A DNA stretch of 64,000 bases from Rhizobium sp. BK376 (GCF_004341625.1 NZ_SLZG01000003.1:619045-683044); one strand, 5' to 3'. Positions 16,442 to 25,108 are shown, counted from the stretch's first letter. A program made the numbers and translations. Notes: generated by a model not told the origin, from the sequence alone.

Positions 16442-17146
16442 CTAAGACAGCCCTTCGATCAACGGCCTGAGCTCGCCGATATGCTCGATCTTGCGGAAGC
16501 GCGGCGCTTCCGTCGGTTCTTCGACATGTTCGAGCACCCAGGTCAGCGCATGCGGTATGAAGACACCATAGCTGCCCGCGGCAATCGCCGGCACCACATC
16601 CGATTTCAGCGAGTTGCCGACCATCATCGCCCGCTCCGGTCCGTCGCCGAGTTTCGAGAAGATGCGGCGATAGGTGACCGCCGTCTTGTCCGAGACGATT
16701 TCGACCGCATCGAAGAAATCCCCCAATCCTGATTGGGCGAGCTTGCGCTCCTGATCGAAAAGGTCGCCCTTCGTGATCATCACGAGAAGGTAACGACCCG
16801 CCAATGCCTCAAGCGTTTCCTTCACCTCCGGCAACGTTTCGACGGGATGAGAGAGCAGGTCGCGACCGATGTCGAGGATCTGCGCGATGACTGACGCCGG
16901 CACCTCGCCTTGGGTAATCTCGATCGCAGTTTCGATCATCGAGAGCGTGAACCCCTTGATGCCGAAGCCATACTGGCTGAGGTTGCGCTTCTCGGCCTCC
17001 AGCAGCCGTTCCGAGATACGCTCGCCCTCGGCGTAGTCTCCCAGCAGTTCGGTAAAGAGCTGTTCGGTCAGGCGGTAGAATTGTTCGTTTTGCCAGAGCG
17101 TATCGTCTGCATCGAAGCCGATCGTCGTAAGCGGACGCAGAGTCAT
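16442..17146 (-). CDS. HAD-superfamily hydrolase
   Basis: Cytoplasmic phosphatase-type HAD hydrolase, 234 residues. Motif I is GFDADDTLW (nucleophile Asp near residue 12), motif II is VMITKG near residue 118, and motif III/IV falls in the region MMVGNSLKSDVVPAIAAG. A helical cap sits between motifs I and II, as in the YjjG/2-haloacid dehalogenase-like C1 group. The ATG at 17146 has a strong site (GGAGGATATTTTG). Substrate unknown. Upstream, 17147-17421 holds no gene that I can support. Confidence 0.85.
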   Translation of the reverse strand: MTLRPLTTIGFDADDTLWQNEQFYRLTEQLFTELLGDYAEGERISERLLEAEKRNLSQYGFGIKGFTLSMIETAIEITQGEVPASVIAQILDIGRDLLSHPVETLPEVKETLEALAGRYLLVMITKGDLFDQERKLAQSGLGDFFDAVEIVSDKTAVTYRRIFSKLGDGPERAMMVGNSLKSDVVPAIAAGSYGVFIPHALTWVLEHVEEPTEAPRFRKIEHIGELRPLIEGLS

Positions 17147-17421
17147 CAAAATATCCTCCGATGCTTCCTCGTCACAGGCCCGTCACAGGAATGCAAGCAA
17201 GGGAATCTATTCAAGTAGAGGAGAGAGGCAAGAGCGCCGGCGAGGTAACAGTTTTGTGAGGGCAAAAGGGGCTCGCGTTGAAAAGCGATCCTGGTGCATT
17301 ATCTCGCTGCTCGCCAGGCATGTGCTTCTCTCCCGCCAACATGCGACGGCCAATAAGAAAGAAACGGACATTCGCCAGCCAGCGGCTTTGCTTTTGCGGC
17401 TGAACATAAGGAATTTTCACC

Positions 17422-18471
17422 ATGCGTTATAATCAACTCGGCAATACCGGCCTGTTCGTCTCCGAACTTTGCCTCGGCACCATGACCTTTGGCGAAGCCG
17501 GCGCCGGTTCGACCTGGGGCGCCATCGCCGATGTCGATCAGGATACGGCCGACAAGATCGTCGAGCGTTCGCTGGCTGCGGGCGTCAACTTTATCGACAC
17601 GGCCGACGTCTATTCCTTCGGCGTTTCGGAAGAGATCCTTGGCCAGGCGCTGCAGAACCTCGAAGTCCCGCGCAAGGATGTCGTCATCGCCACCAAGGTC
17701 TATGGCGTCATGGGCGACAAGCCGAACGATCGCGGTGCATCGCGCGGCCATATCATGGACTCGGTCGAAGAAAGCCTCGAGCGCCTGCAGACGGACCATA
17801 TCGACCTCTACCAGATCCACGCGACCGACACGGTGACCCCGATTGACGAGACGCTGCGCGCCTTCGACGACCTCGTGTCCAGCGGCATGGTTCGTTATAT
17901 CGGCGTCTCGAACTGGCAGGCTTGGCGCATCGCCAAGGCGCTCGGCATTTCGGAACGCAAGGGCTTTGCCCGCTTCGAGACCGTCCAGGCCTATTATTCG
18001 ATCGCCGGCCGCGACCTCGAACGCGAGATCGTGCCGATGATGAACGAGGAAAAGCTCGGCCTGATGGTTTGGTCGCCGCTGGCAGGCGGTCTGCTGTCCG
18101 GTAAGTACGGTCCGGGCGCTCCGGGCAACGGCGAAGGCCGTCGCGCCAACTTCCACTTCCCGCCTGTCGACGAGAACCGCGCCTGGGCTTGCGTCGCCGC
18201 CATGCGCGAAATTGCTGCCAAGCATGACACCAACGTGGCAACGGTCGCGCTCGCCTGGATACTTGAAAAACCCTTCGTGACCAGCATCATCATCGGCGCC
18301 AAGCGTCTAGAACAGCTCGACGAGAACCTCGACGCCGTCAAGCTGAAACTCGACGCCGACGATATGGCCAAGCTCGACGAGGTCAGCGCGCTGGCTCCGG
18401 AATATCCGGGCTGGATGCTTCCCCGCCAGGCCGCCGGCCGCCGCCCGCAGCCTTTCGAACCGAAGGCTTGA
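17422..18471 (+). CDS. Aldo/keto reductase
   Basis: NADPH-dependent aldo/keto reductase of 349 residues with the TIM-barrel fold. The catalytic tetrad is visible: Asp59 and Tyr64 (FIDTADVY), the Lys in ATKVYG, and the His in LYQIHATD. The C-terminal cofactor block is present (TSIIIGAKRLEQLDENLDAV). It is closest to the AKR family of the YajO/Tas type, which reduces aldehydes and ketones. The ATG at 17422 follows AAGGAATTTTCACC. It converges on a dehydrogenase gene, with a shared terminator between. Confidence 0.92.
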   Translation: MRYNQLGNTGLFVSELCLGTMTFGEAGAGSTWGAIADVDQDTADKIVERSLAAGVNFIDTADVYSFGVSEEILGQALQNLEVPRKDVVIATKVYGVMGDKPNDRGASRGHIMDSVEESLERLQTDHIDLYQIHATDTVTPIDETLRAFDDLVSSGMVRYIGVSNWQAWRIAKALGISERKGFARFETVQAYYSIAGRDLEREIVPMMNEEKLGLMVWSPLAGGLLSGKYGPGAPGNGEGRRANFHFPPVDENRAWACVAAMREIAAKHDTNVATVALAWILEKPFVTSIIIGAKRLEQLDENLDAVKLKLDADDMAKLDEVSALAPEYPGWMLPRQAAGRRPQPFEPKA

Positions 18472-18498
18472 GCGGCTTAGTCGCCCCGTGAAAGACAG

Positions 18499-18529
18499 AC
18501 GCCGCCGCTGTTATTCGCAGCGGCGGCGT
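18499..18529. terminator. Bidirectional terminator between converging oxidoreductase genes
   Basis: ACGCCGCCGCTG (18499-18510) and CAGCGGCGGCGT (18518-18529) form a perfect 12-bp stem with a 7-base loop, between the aldo/keto reductase stop (18471) and the MDR stop (18535). TTT follows on the plus strand. Confidence 0.75.
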
Positions 18530-18534
18530 TTCCA

Positions 18535-19560
18535 TCAGATCTCGACGACGATCTTGCCGAAGGCGCCGCGATCGAGATGGTCGAAGGCGGCGGGGACTTC
18601 GGAAAATGAATAGCGATGCTCGATGACCGGCTTCAGCCCGATCCGATCTACAGCGCGGACGAAGTCTTCGAGCGCCCGGCGGTGGCCGACTGCAATGCCC
18701 TGTATAACAGGCGATTTCAGCAATAGCGGTCCGGCCGGCCCCGATATATCGAAGCCCTCGAAGACCCCGATCAGCGAGATCCGACCATTCAGGGCGACTG
18801 CCTTTAGCGACTGGCCGAGATGCGGGCCGCCGACGATTTCGAAGATATGGTCGACGCCCCGGTCATTGGTGAGCTGATAGACCTGCTCGACCCAGTCGCC
18901 GGTCTTGCGGTCTATGCCATGACGCGCGCCCAGTGCCTTTGCCTTTTCGAGCTTCTCCCGGTCACCCGAGGTGACGATGACATCTGCGCCCTGGGCCGCT
19001 GCAATCTGCAGCCCGAACATTGCGACGCCGCCGGTCCCTTGTACCAGCACTGTATCGCCGGGCTTGACCTTGCCGCGCTCCACCAGCGCGAACCAGGCCG
19101 TCAGGCCGGCGCAGGTCAGCGTGCTTGCCTCGCCATGGTCGAGGGTTTCCGGGGCGCTTACGAACCAATCGGCGGGAAAGGCGACATATTCCGAGAGAAC
19201 GCCGGGATGGAAGCCGCCGAGCGTCCGGTAGGGTGGGTTTCGGGCAGAGCCGAGCGGCTTGTCGTCGATCCAACCGGGAGCGAAGGTGGATATGACCCTG
19301 TCGCCGGAGTGGAATCGCGTCACGCCTTCGCCAACCACTTCGACCACGCCGGACATATCGGAAGCCGGCACGAAGGGAAATTGTAACGGCAGCCCCATTC
19401 CGGTTTCCCGGACAAGCTTGTCCCGGTAATTGAGCGAGGCGGCCTTCACTCGCACCAGCACCTCGCCCGGGCTGGGGTCGGGAACCGCGGCCTCGGTGAA
19501 CTTCAACTCCGCATCGATGCCGACCGTGTCGAGCGTCCAGCGCTTCATCATTTTGGGCAT
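18535..19560 (-). CDS. Zinc-independent MDR alcohol dehydrogenase-like oxidoreductase
   Basis: Medium-chain dehydrogenase/reductase, 341 residues. GroES-like half: VLVRVKAASLNYRDKL, FVPASDMSGVVEVVGEG, GDRVISTF. Rossmann half: VLVQGTGGVAMFGLQIA near residue 170. The structural zinc cysteines are lacking. It resembles the NAD(P)-dependent quinone/alcohol oxidoreductases paired with LysR genes in rhizobia. The ATG at 19560 follows GGGAGAAAATGC; the frame is open to 19584. It is divergent from the LysR gene at 19670. Confidence 0.87.
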   Translation of the reverse strand: MPKMMKRWTLDTVGIDAELKFTEAAVPDPSPGEVLVRVKAASLNYRDKLVRETGMGLPLQFPFVPASDMSGVVEVVGEGVTRFHSGDRVISTFAPGWIDDKPLGSARNPPYRTLGGFHPGVLSEYVAFPADWFVSAPETLDHGEASTLTCAGLTAWFALVERGKVKPGDTVLVQGTGGVAMFGLQIAAAQGADVIVTSGDREKLEKAKALGARHGIDRKTGDWVEQVYQLTNDRGVDHIFEIVGGPHLGQSLKAVALNGRISLIGVFEGFDISGPAGPLLLKSPVIQGIAVGHRRALEDFVRAVDRIGLKPVIEHRYSFSEVPAAFDHLDRGAFGKIVVEI

Positions 19561-19647
19561 GCATTTTCTCCCTGCTGATATCAAACAAGGATTTTCTTTT
19601 ATCGTTGATCTGATTTCGCCAGTGGCGATAAGATTGCGGAACTTTGG

Positions 19648-19660
19648 TTCCTAATAGGAA
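19648..19660. promoter_or_regulatory. TTCCTA-A-TAGGAA dyad upstream of the LysR start
   Basis: A 13-bp near-perfect palindrome ending 9 bp before the LysR start codon at 19670, within the 109-bp divergent promoter region. It could be an autoregulatory LysR site. Symmetry only. Confidence 0.35.
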
Positions 19661-19669
19661 ACAATCGCG

Positions 19670-20569
19670 ATGAACGATGTGATCTCAGGCATCCCGGAAT
19701 TCGTGGAAGCCGTGGAGGCGGGAGGTTTTTCTGCGGCCGCCGTCCGAATGAACCTCTCCCGCTCGGCGATCGGCAAGACCATCGCCCGGCTTGAAGCGCG
19801 CCTCGGCGTCCGGCTTTTCCATCGCACGACCCGCACGCAGAGCCTGACTGACGAAGGGCAGGCCCTCTATTTGCGCTGCCGCCGTGCGCTCGACGAGATC
19901 CGCTCGGGCCAGGCGATGCTGGAATCAGGCAAGAGCGAAGTCACCGGCCGTCTTCGCATCTCCATGCCGGTACTGTTCGGACGGCGCTGCATCTCGCCCT
20001 TGCTGATGGAGTTTGCCCGGCAGCATCCGAAACTCGAACTCGATCTTTCCTTTAGCGATCGCGTGGTCGATCTCCTCGACGAGGGCTTTGATCTCGCCAT
20101 CCGCAACGGGCCATTGAAGGATAGTTCCGGTTTGCTGGCCCGCAGGCTCGCGCATCACCGCATGCTCTGTTTTGCCTCGCCCGAATATCTGGAGAGCCGC
20201 GGCACGCCGCTATCTATCGCGGATCTCGATGGCCACGATTGTTTGGCCTATGTAAGGTCGGGCGAACTGCGAACCTGGTTCTTCTCGCAGGACAGCACAC
20301 AGCAGGAATTCGTTCCCCCTGCGCGTCTGCGTTTCGATGATCTGGAAGCGATTGCCGATGCCGCCGTCGCCGGCATGGGGCTCGCATGGCTCACCCGCTG
20401 GCTGGTCCGCAACGATCTTCAATCCGGTGCTCTTGTGCCGGTCCTGAAGGATTTCTCCTGCATAAGCTACGAGGCCCATGCCGTCTGGCCGCGAACCCCG
20501 CATCTGCCGCTGAAGATGCGCGCGGTCATCGATATGCTGGCCGCAAGGCTGCCGGGAATGATGGAATGA
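19670..20569 (+). CDS. LysR-family transcriptional regulator
   Basis: 299-residue regulator. The HTH is at about residues 4-62 (GIPEFVEAVEAGGFSAAAVR, SRSAIGKTIARLEARLG, LFHRTTRTQSLTDEG). The effector domain follows from about residue 92 (GRLRISMPVLFGRRCISPLL). It is divergent from the MDR gene at 18535-19560, its probable target. A hairpin palindrome (20595-20614) lies after its stop. Confidence 0.88.
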   Translation: MNDVISGIPEFVEAVEAGGFSAAAVRMNLSRSAIGKTIARLEARLGVRLFHRTTRTQSLTDEGQALYLRCRRALDEIRSGQAMLESGKSEVTGRLRISMPVLFGRRCISPLLMEFARQHPKLELDLSFSDRVVDLLDEGFDLAIRNGPLKDSSGLLARRLAHHRMLCFASPEYLESRGTPLSIADLDGHDCLAYVRSGELRTWFFSQDSTQQEFVPPARLRFDDLEAIADAAVAGMGLAWLTRWLVRNDLQSGALVPVLKDFSCISYEAHAVWPRTPHLPLKMRAVIDMLAARLPGMME

Positions 20570-20594
20570 TACCGGAGCCAGGGCAGCGAGGAAA

Positions 20595-20614
20595 TGCCGG
20601 AGATATCTCCGGCA
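20595..20614. terminator. Palindrome between converging genes
   Basis: TGCCGGAGATATCTCCGGCA is a perfect 20-bp palindrome between the LysR stop (20569) and the DUF305 stop (20633). It can form a stem in either transcript and probably terminates both; no long U run follows. Confidence 0.55.
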
Positions 20615-20632
20615 CTTCAAGTTGCAAAAGGC

Positions 20633-21031
20633 CTACTTGCCGTGCTTCTTCAACCAGGCGTCCATTTCGGCAATTTCCGCTTCCTGCGCCTTGATGATGG
20701 CTTCCGCCATCTTTCTAAGCTCCGGATCCTTGCCATATTGCAGTTCGATCTTGGCCATGTCGATCGCGCCCTGATGATGTGGGATCATGCCGCGGACGAA
20801 ATCGACATCGGGATTGCCGCTGTAGTCGATGGCCATGTCCTTGTGCATCTTGGCATTGGCCTTGGCAAAGGCCTGGCTCGACGGCCCCTGGTCTCCCGTG
20901 GGCTTGCTCATGTCCATCGACATGGACATGCCTTTTCCGGACATCTTCATGCCGGACATGTCATCGGCGATCGAGGGGGCTGCAAAGGCGGATGCAAGCG
21001 CAGCCGTGAGGAGAATGGACTTCAAAGACAT
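20633..21031 (-). CDS. DUF305 secreted protein (metal-associated)
   Basis: 132-residue periplasmic protein of the DUF305 family, often found with copper-handling genes. A signal peptide (LLTAALASAFAAPSIADD) is followed by a Met-rich stretch (MSGMKMSGKGMSMSMDMS, about residues 25-42), a typical Cu(I)-binding pattern, then the helical DUF305 domain with its MIPHHQGAIDMAK signature. The ATG at 21031 follows AAAAGGAAA. The Met/His/Cys-rich gene upstream (21109-21480) is co-oriented, 77 bp away, and probably shares the job. Copper binding is known for relatives but is inferred here. Confidence 0.88.
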   Translation of the reverse strand: MSLKSILLTAALASAFAAPSIADDMSGMKMSGKGMSMSMDMSKPTGDQGPSSQAFAKANAKMHKDMAIDYSGNPDVDFVRGMIPHHQGAIDMAKIELQYGKDPELRKMAEAIIKAQEAEIAEMDAWLKKHGK

Positions 21032-21108
21032 GCGTTTTCCTTTTCGCTGTCTGAGGATGCTGGATCGCGGGCAGGATGTCCCGCCGCGTCGTGAACAAGA
21101 TGACGTCG

Positions 21109-21480
21109 TCAGGCAAGTCGCGGAGGAGGCGCCAGCGGGACAGGGCGATTGTCGTGAAGCGGATCGGAAAGGCCCGGTGTCGGATAGGAGAAGGCGAGCG
21201 GTCTATCCGTATCGATTGCAATGGAAGGCGGCAGGATCAGACAGGCGGCACAGAAGGCCACATGTGCCATATCTCCGGCGCATGGATTGCTACGATGGCC
21301 GGCGAACCCGCCATCGCCATGCATGCTCATCCCGCTCATGCCTTCCATTACCGGTGATTGGGCCATCTCGGCGCTCATCGGGACAGCGGAATCGCAGATC
21401 GGACACTCCGCTAGCGTCGGCATGGCGCCATAGAGCAGCCAGGCGATGATCATTAGGGCAATGGCGAAAGGGCGCTTCAT
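21109..21480 (-). CDS. Met/His/Cys-rich secreted protein, possible metal partner of DUF305
   Basis: 123-residue protein with a signal peptide (ALMIIAWLLYGAMPTLA). The mature part starts with a CPIC motif, followed by a Met/His stretch (MEGMSGMSMHGDGGFAGH) and three more cysteines (NPCAGDMAHVAFCAAC). The C-terminal third is Pro-rich. These are the ligands expected for copper or a related soft metal. I cannot assign it to a named family; it is reminiscent of the small secreted DUF2946-type proteins near copper genes. It lies upstream of the DUF305 gene on the same strand. Confidence 0.65.
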   Translation of the reverse strand: MKRPFAIALMIIAWLLYGAMPTLAECPICDSAVPMSAEMAQSPVMEGMSGMSMHGDGGFAGHRSNPCAGDMAHVAFCAACLILPPSIAIDTDRPLAFSYPTPGLSDPLHDNRPVPLAPPPRLA

Positions 21481-21540
21481 GGCGGCAAAGATAGGTCACC
21501 GAGGATGGGAAGCCAACGGGGTTTCCGTCGTCGTTCTGCG

Positions 21541-21852
21541 TTAAAGCTTCGCCGCCTTGCGGAGCGCATCGTTGATGCGACCTTGCCAGCCCTTGCCGGT
21601 CGCCTTGAAGGCATCGATGACATCAGGATCGAGCCGCAGCGAAATCTGCCGCTTCGGCCTTTCCACCGCGGGCCGTCCGCGGGCGCGCCTGATGCTTTCG
21701 GCAAGCTTTGGGAAAACCTCGGCGAAAGGCCGGGCATTCTTGAAATCCTCTTCGGTCCACTCGGGGTTGTCGGATACGTCATCCCAGTCTTCTCCGGAGT
21801 AGCCGCGGCCCTCCTGAAATTCGGCAGGTGCTTCAGATCTTTTCTTTTCCAT
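21541..21852 (-). CDS. brnA: BrnA-type antitoxin
   Basis: Antitoxin of the type II BrnT/BrnA module, 103 residues. The N-terminal half is acidic and rich in E/D (GEDWDDVSDNPEWTEEDF), and the C-terminal half carries the ribbon-helix-helix DNA-binding segment PKRQISLRLDPDVIDAFKATGKGWQGRINDALRK (positions 21547-21660 or so on the minus strand), the BrnA hallmark. It starts inside the toxin gene, overlapping it by 20 bp, so the two are co-translated. In this family BrnA neutralises BrnT and represses the promoter with it. Confidence 0.9.
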   Translation of the reverse strand: MEKKRSEAPAEFQEGRGYSGEDWDDVSDNPEWTEEDFKNARPFAEVFPKLAESIRRARGRPAVERPKRQISLRLDPDVIDAFKATGKGWQGRINDALRKAAKL

Positions 21853-22096
21853 TCAGCAATCCCCTTTCTGTCTTTCTAGCCGCCAGCATGAAGATGATCG
21901 ATAATCCCTCAGAGTCCAGCCTTACGAAAATCACGACAATAACGCCGTTACCAAGACGCCCGATGGCCATGAGACGTCCCATCTTCGCCGGGCGAACGAC
22001 GGCCGTAAAAAAGAATTCGAGATCCAGATCGACGAAATCGAGCCCATGCTTGTCGAGATTGGCGAGGCGCTTCGGCTCATCCCATAAAATTCTCAT
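21833..22096 (-). CDS. brnT: BrnT-type toxin (RNase)
   Basis: 87-residue toxin of the BrnT family (RelE-like fold, ribonuclease). The start MRILWDEPKRLANLDKHGLDF is the typical BrnT opening (WD..K...N..KHG.DF), followed by FVDLDLEFFF and the core GRLGNGVIVVIFVRLDSEGLSIIFMLAARKTER, with the C-terminal R-x-A-x-x-x-E-R pattern (ARKTER). The ATG at 22096 is at the conserved start; the frame is open to 22234. In this family the toxin gene precedes the antitoxin gene, as here. An AT-rich stretch immediately upstream (22097-22140) is the likely promoter/operator. Confidence 0.9.
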   Translation of the reverse strand: MRILWDEPKRLANLDKHGLDFVDLDLEFFFTAVVRPAKMGRLMAIGRLGNGVIVVIFVRLDSEGLSIIFMLAARKTERGLLNGKEKI

Positions 22097-22152
22097 CGGA
22101 CAATACCTGAAAATAAAAGTGATACAATAAATCTTTGATTGCACCCAGGCTA

Positions 22153-22917
22153 TTACACGCCGGATCTTGCTGCAATCACCTGATGAATAATCTGGTAGTC
22201 GCGGCTTTCCTCGCCAAGCGGCGCGACGGGCCATGTCCAGCGATCCGGCGCGAGGGGCGGCGTGATACCCAGCAGCAGATCGGCCTCCTCATGCGTCTTC
22301 CCCATCCGGTCGATGACGGCGTAGGAGATATCGGTGATCAGGCATGTCCTACAGGGAATGGCGGCAAGGCCTTCGATGTGGGCGGCGATCAGCCTGCTTG
22401 CTCCGTCTTGCACCGTGCCCTGTGGTTCGCTTTCGATCCTGCGGACGACGCCGCGGCCGATCTGCGATAGCAGGTTCGCGGATACGACGAAATCGAGGTA
22501 GGGCACTTGTCTCAGGAATGCCAGCGGCTCCGGCGATCCGCCGGAGATCAGTTCGTCATAGCCGGACAGGTCGCGCTCGATCAATCGGATGTTCCGATAG
22601 CCCCGCGCCTTCAGCCAGAGCCGCACCGATGCAAGATGGACGAGATCGATCAGCACGACGGTGTCGAAATTCTTCGCCAACACCTCGATCGGCACATCGC
22701 GCAGCAATCCAGAGCCGAGGACGACTGCGGTGCGCTTCTGCCTAAGGCCCGCTATCGCATCGAGAACCGCTTTCCGGCTGCGCTCCTCGTGTTCCGCCCA
22801 TTCCTTGCTGCAACGGCGGGCACGCGACCATAGGTTGACCGAGTAGCGAATGAAGGGACGATGCGGCTTGGTTGTGACGGGCAGGGTGGCGAGATAGACG
22901 GCTGCTTCGGCAATCAT
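22153..22917 (-). CDS. Uncharacterised protein, possible nucleotide- or SAM-binding fold
   Basis: 254 residues. I do not recognise the family. One glycine-rich motif (TAVVLGSGLLRDVPIEVLA, about residue 65) followed by TVVLIDLVHLASVRLWLKAR looks like the first two strands of a Rossmann/class I methyltransferase fold: a G-x-G-x-x loop, then an acidic residue at the end of strand 2. LDFVVSANLLSQIG resembles a motif IV region. No DPPY-like motif is seen. It begins 6 bp after the RelE/ParE toxin stop and ends 56 bp before the brnT start, so it sits between two toxin-antitoxin pairs on the same strand. Catalytic activity is unproven. Confidence 0.7.
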   Translation of the reverse strand: MIAEAAVYLATLPVTTKPHRPFIRYSVNLWSRARRCSKEWAEHEERSRKAVLDAIAGLRQKRTAVVLGSGLLRDVPIEVLAKNFDTVVLIDLVHLASVRLWLKARGYRNIRLIERDLSGYDELISGGSPEPLAFLRQVPYLDFVVSANLLSQIGRGVVRRIESEPQGTVQDGASRLIAAHIEGLAAIPCRTCLITDISYAVIDRMGKTHEEADLLLGITPPLAPDRWTWPVAPLGEESRDYQIIHQVIAARSGV

Positions 22918-22923
22918 TGTTCT

Positions 22924-23193
22924 TTATCGGTAAATTTCGCGTCGATGGCCGATCTCGACAACGAGCACGACAAGTTGCTGATCCCGGATATCGCAGATGA
23001 TGCGGTAGTCGCCGATGCGATAGCGCCAAAAGTTGCCGAGCTTCGATCCTTGCAAGGCTTCGCCCAATTGACGTGGGTCGTCCAGAGGCGCAAGGCGCTC
23101 ATAAAGGAAAGAGCGAATACGACGTCTGGTCTGCTGGTCAAGTTTCTGGACATTGCGGCGTGCAAGACGGTCGAACTCAATCGTCCAGGCCAC
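22924..23193 (-). CDS. RelE/ParE-family toxin
   Basis: 89-residue toxin of the RelE/ParE superfamily. Core features: WTIEFDRLARRNVQKLDQQ at the N-terminus, then the basic strand GNFWRYRIGDYRIICDIRD and LVVLVVEIGHRREIYR at the end. The R-x-G-x-Y-R-x-x-x-D pattern and GHRREIY are RelE hallmarks. It uses a GTG start at 23193, overlapping the antitoxin gene by 17 bp. RelE types cleave mRNA on the ribosome, ParE types inhibit gyrase; the GHRREIYR end favours RelE. Confidence 0.9.
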   Translation of the reverse strand: MAWTIEFDRLARRNVQKLDQQTRRRIRSFLYERLAPLDDPRQLGEALQGSKLGNFWRYRIGDYRIICDIRDQQLVVLVVEIGHRREIYR

Positions 23194-23404
23194 GCCAGAA
23201 TTCCTCGCCGCTGATGATCTCGGATTCCCCGTTGTTGAGCCGCTTTACGGCTTCTTCGGCCAGATAAAGATCTTCGAGATCTTCCAAATGCGTTTCTATC
23301 GCCTGGCGAATATAGTAAGTGGCTGTGCGTCCGGTTCGGTCAGCAAGGATCTGGAGCCGCTCATATGTTTCGTCTGGAAGCCGGATAGCAGTTTGCTTGC
23401 TCAT
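23177..23404 (-). CDS. Ribbon-helix-helix antitoxin (RelB/DinJ-like)
   Basis: 75-residue antitoxin. The N-terminal ribbon-helix-helix is visible (TAIRLPDETYERLQILADRTGRTATYYIRQAIETHL at about 4-40), followed by an acidic C-terminal half (EDLEDLYLAEEAVKRLN, SGEEFW) that would wrap the toxin. It precedes and overlaps the toxin gene, the order of relBE-type modules. The ATG at 23404 has GGAAAATTCAGGCC upstream. It should repress its own promoter together with the toxin. Confidence 0.9.
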   Translation of the reverse strand: MSKQTAIRLPDETYERLQILADRTGRTATYYIRQAIETHLEDLEDLYLAEEAVKRLNNGESEIISGEEFWRGLDD

Positions 23405-23584
23405 GGCCTGAATTTTCCTTGGCCGATTTTTCTCTGGCCCGAATGTTCCTTGGGATGCGTGTATCCCAATTTATCATCTTAGTTTGCTGTCTGCCAGCGT
23501 CTGTTTTGTCGGCCTACACTTGCCGCACCCCGCCCAATCCGCTAGGTAACCGCCACTGTCATAATGACCGGATCGCACCTCAAA

Positions 23585-25108
23585 ATGAACGACAAGCAGA
23601 AGAAACCGCAAAAGCTCAAGGCCCGCCTGCCGCGGGGCTTCGTAGACCGTTCGGCCGCCGATATCAGGGCTGCCAACGAAATGATCGCCAAGATCCGCGA
23701 AGTCTATGAGCATTATGGTTTCGATCCGGTCGAAACGCCGCTGTTGGAATATACCGATGCGCTCGGCAAATTCCTGCCCGATGCGGACCGCCCGAACGAG
23801 GGCGTCTTCTCGCTGCAGGACGACGACGATCAGTGGATGTCGTTGCGCTACGACCTGACGGCGCCGCTCGCCCGTCACGTCGCGGAGAATTTCAACGAAA
23901 TCCAGCTGCCCTATCGCACCTATCGCGCCGGCTACGTCTTCCGCAATGAGAAGCCCGGTCCAGGTCGCTTCCGCCAGTTCATGCAGTTCGATGCCGACAC
24001 CGTCGGAGCGCCCGGCGTCCAGGCCGATGCCGAAATGTGCATGATGATGGCCGACACGCTGGAAGCGCTCGGCATCAAGCGCGGTGACTATGTCATCCGC
24101 GTCAACAACCGCAAGGTTCTCGACGGCGTGCTGGAAGCGATTGGCCTCGGCGGCGACGACAAGGCGGCCCAGCGGCTGAACGTGCTGCGCGCCATCGACA
24201 AGCTCGACAAATTCGGCCCGGAAGGCGTGTCTCTCCTGCTCGGCCCCGGCCGCAAGGATGAATCCGGCGATTTTACCAAGGGCGCTGGCCTCGACGCGGA
24301 GCAGATCCAGAAGGTTCTCTTCTTCGTCGGTATCAAGGACTATGCGGAAAGTGCTGCGCAACTCGCCGACCTCGTGGCCGGAACGTCGCAGGGTGTCGAG
24401 GGTGTTGAGGAGCTGAATTTCATCGGCAGCCTCGTTGCCGGTGCCGGCTACAACTCGGACCGCATCAAGATCGATCCGTCAGTCGTTCGCGGCCTCGAAT
24501 ATTACACCGGTCCGGTCTACGAAGCGGAACTGACCTTCGACGTGACAAACGAGAAGGGCGAAAAGGTCGTCTTCGGCTCCGTCGGTGGCGGCGGACGTTA
24601 CGACGGTCTCGTCTCGCGCTTCATGGGCCAGCCGGTTCCTGCAACGGGCTTTTCGATCGGCGTCTCGCGCCTGATGACGGCGCTGAAGAACCTCGGCAAG
24701 CTCGGCCAGAACGATGTCATCGAACCCGTTCTCGTCACTGTGATGGACGGCGATGTCGAGGCTATGGGCCGCTACCAGCGGATGACGCAGGAACTGCGCG
24801 CATCAGGCATTCGCGCCGAGATGTACCAGGGCAACTGGAAGAAATTCGGCAACCAGCTGAAATATGCCGACCGCCGCAGCTGCCCGATCGCCATCATCCA
24901 GGGCGGCGACGAGCGGGCCGAAGGCGTGATCCAGATCAAGGACCTGATCGAGGGCAAGCGCCTCTCCGGCGAGATTGAGGATAACGCGACATGGCGCGAG
25001 GCGCGTGTCGCGCAGGAGACGGTTCCGGAGGCAGCGCTCGTGGCCAAGGTCAGGGAGATTCTGGCGGCACAGGCGGAAGACAGGCGCCGAGCCGCGGACG
25101 GTAAGTAA
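23585..25108 (+). CDS. hisS: Histidyl-tRNA synthetase
   Basis: Class II synthetase charging tRNA-His, 507 residues from the ATG at 23585 ([19 protein letters not shown]). A second in-frame ATG at 23564 adds seven residues; neither has a clear ribosome site, and the shorter start matches rhizobial homologues as I remember them. Motif 2 region [20 protein letters not shown], the histidine-A block [12 protein letters not shown] and motif 3 [15 protein letters not shown] with GFSIGVSRL are all present, and an anticodon-binding domain follows (VLVTVMDGD to ILAAQ). It is the first gene of a hisS-glyoxalase-hisZ-hisG run. Alphaproteobacterial HisRS is known to be divergent and to accept tRNA-His without the extra G at -1. 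Confidence 0.95.
   Translation: MNDKQKKPQKLKARLPRGFVDRSAADIRAANEMIAKIREVYEHYGFDPVETPLLEYTDALGKFLPDADRPNEGVFSLQDDDDQWMSLRYDLTAPLARHVAENFNEIQLPYRTYRAGYVFRNEKPGPGRFRQFMQFDADTVGAPGVQADAEMCMMMADTLEALGIKRGDYVIRVNNRKVLDGVLEAIGLGGDDKAAQRLNVLRAIDKLDKFGPEGVSLLLGPGRKDESGDFTKGAGLDAEQIQKVLFFVGIKDYAESAAQLADLVAGTSQGVEGVEELNFIGSLVAGAGYNSDRIKIDPSVVRGLEYYTGPVYEAELTFDVTNEKGEKVVFGSVGGGGRYDGLVSRFMGQPVPATGFSIGVSRLMTALKNLGKLGQNDVIEPVLVTVMDGDVEAMGRYQRMTQELRASGIRAEMYQGNWKKFGNQLKYADRRSCPIAIIQGGDERAEGVIQIKDLIEGKRLSGEIEDNATWREARVAQETVPEAALVAKVREILAAQAEDRRRAADGK

Noticed and set aside
17147..17421. Small gene between the HAD and aldo/keto reductase genes
   Set aside because: The short minus-strand frames have no ribosome site and no protein-like pattern.
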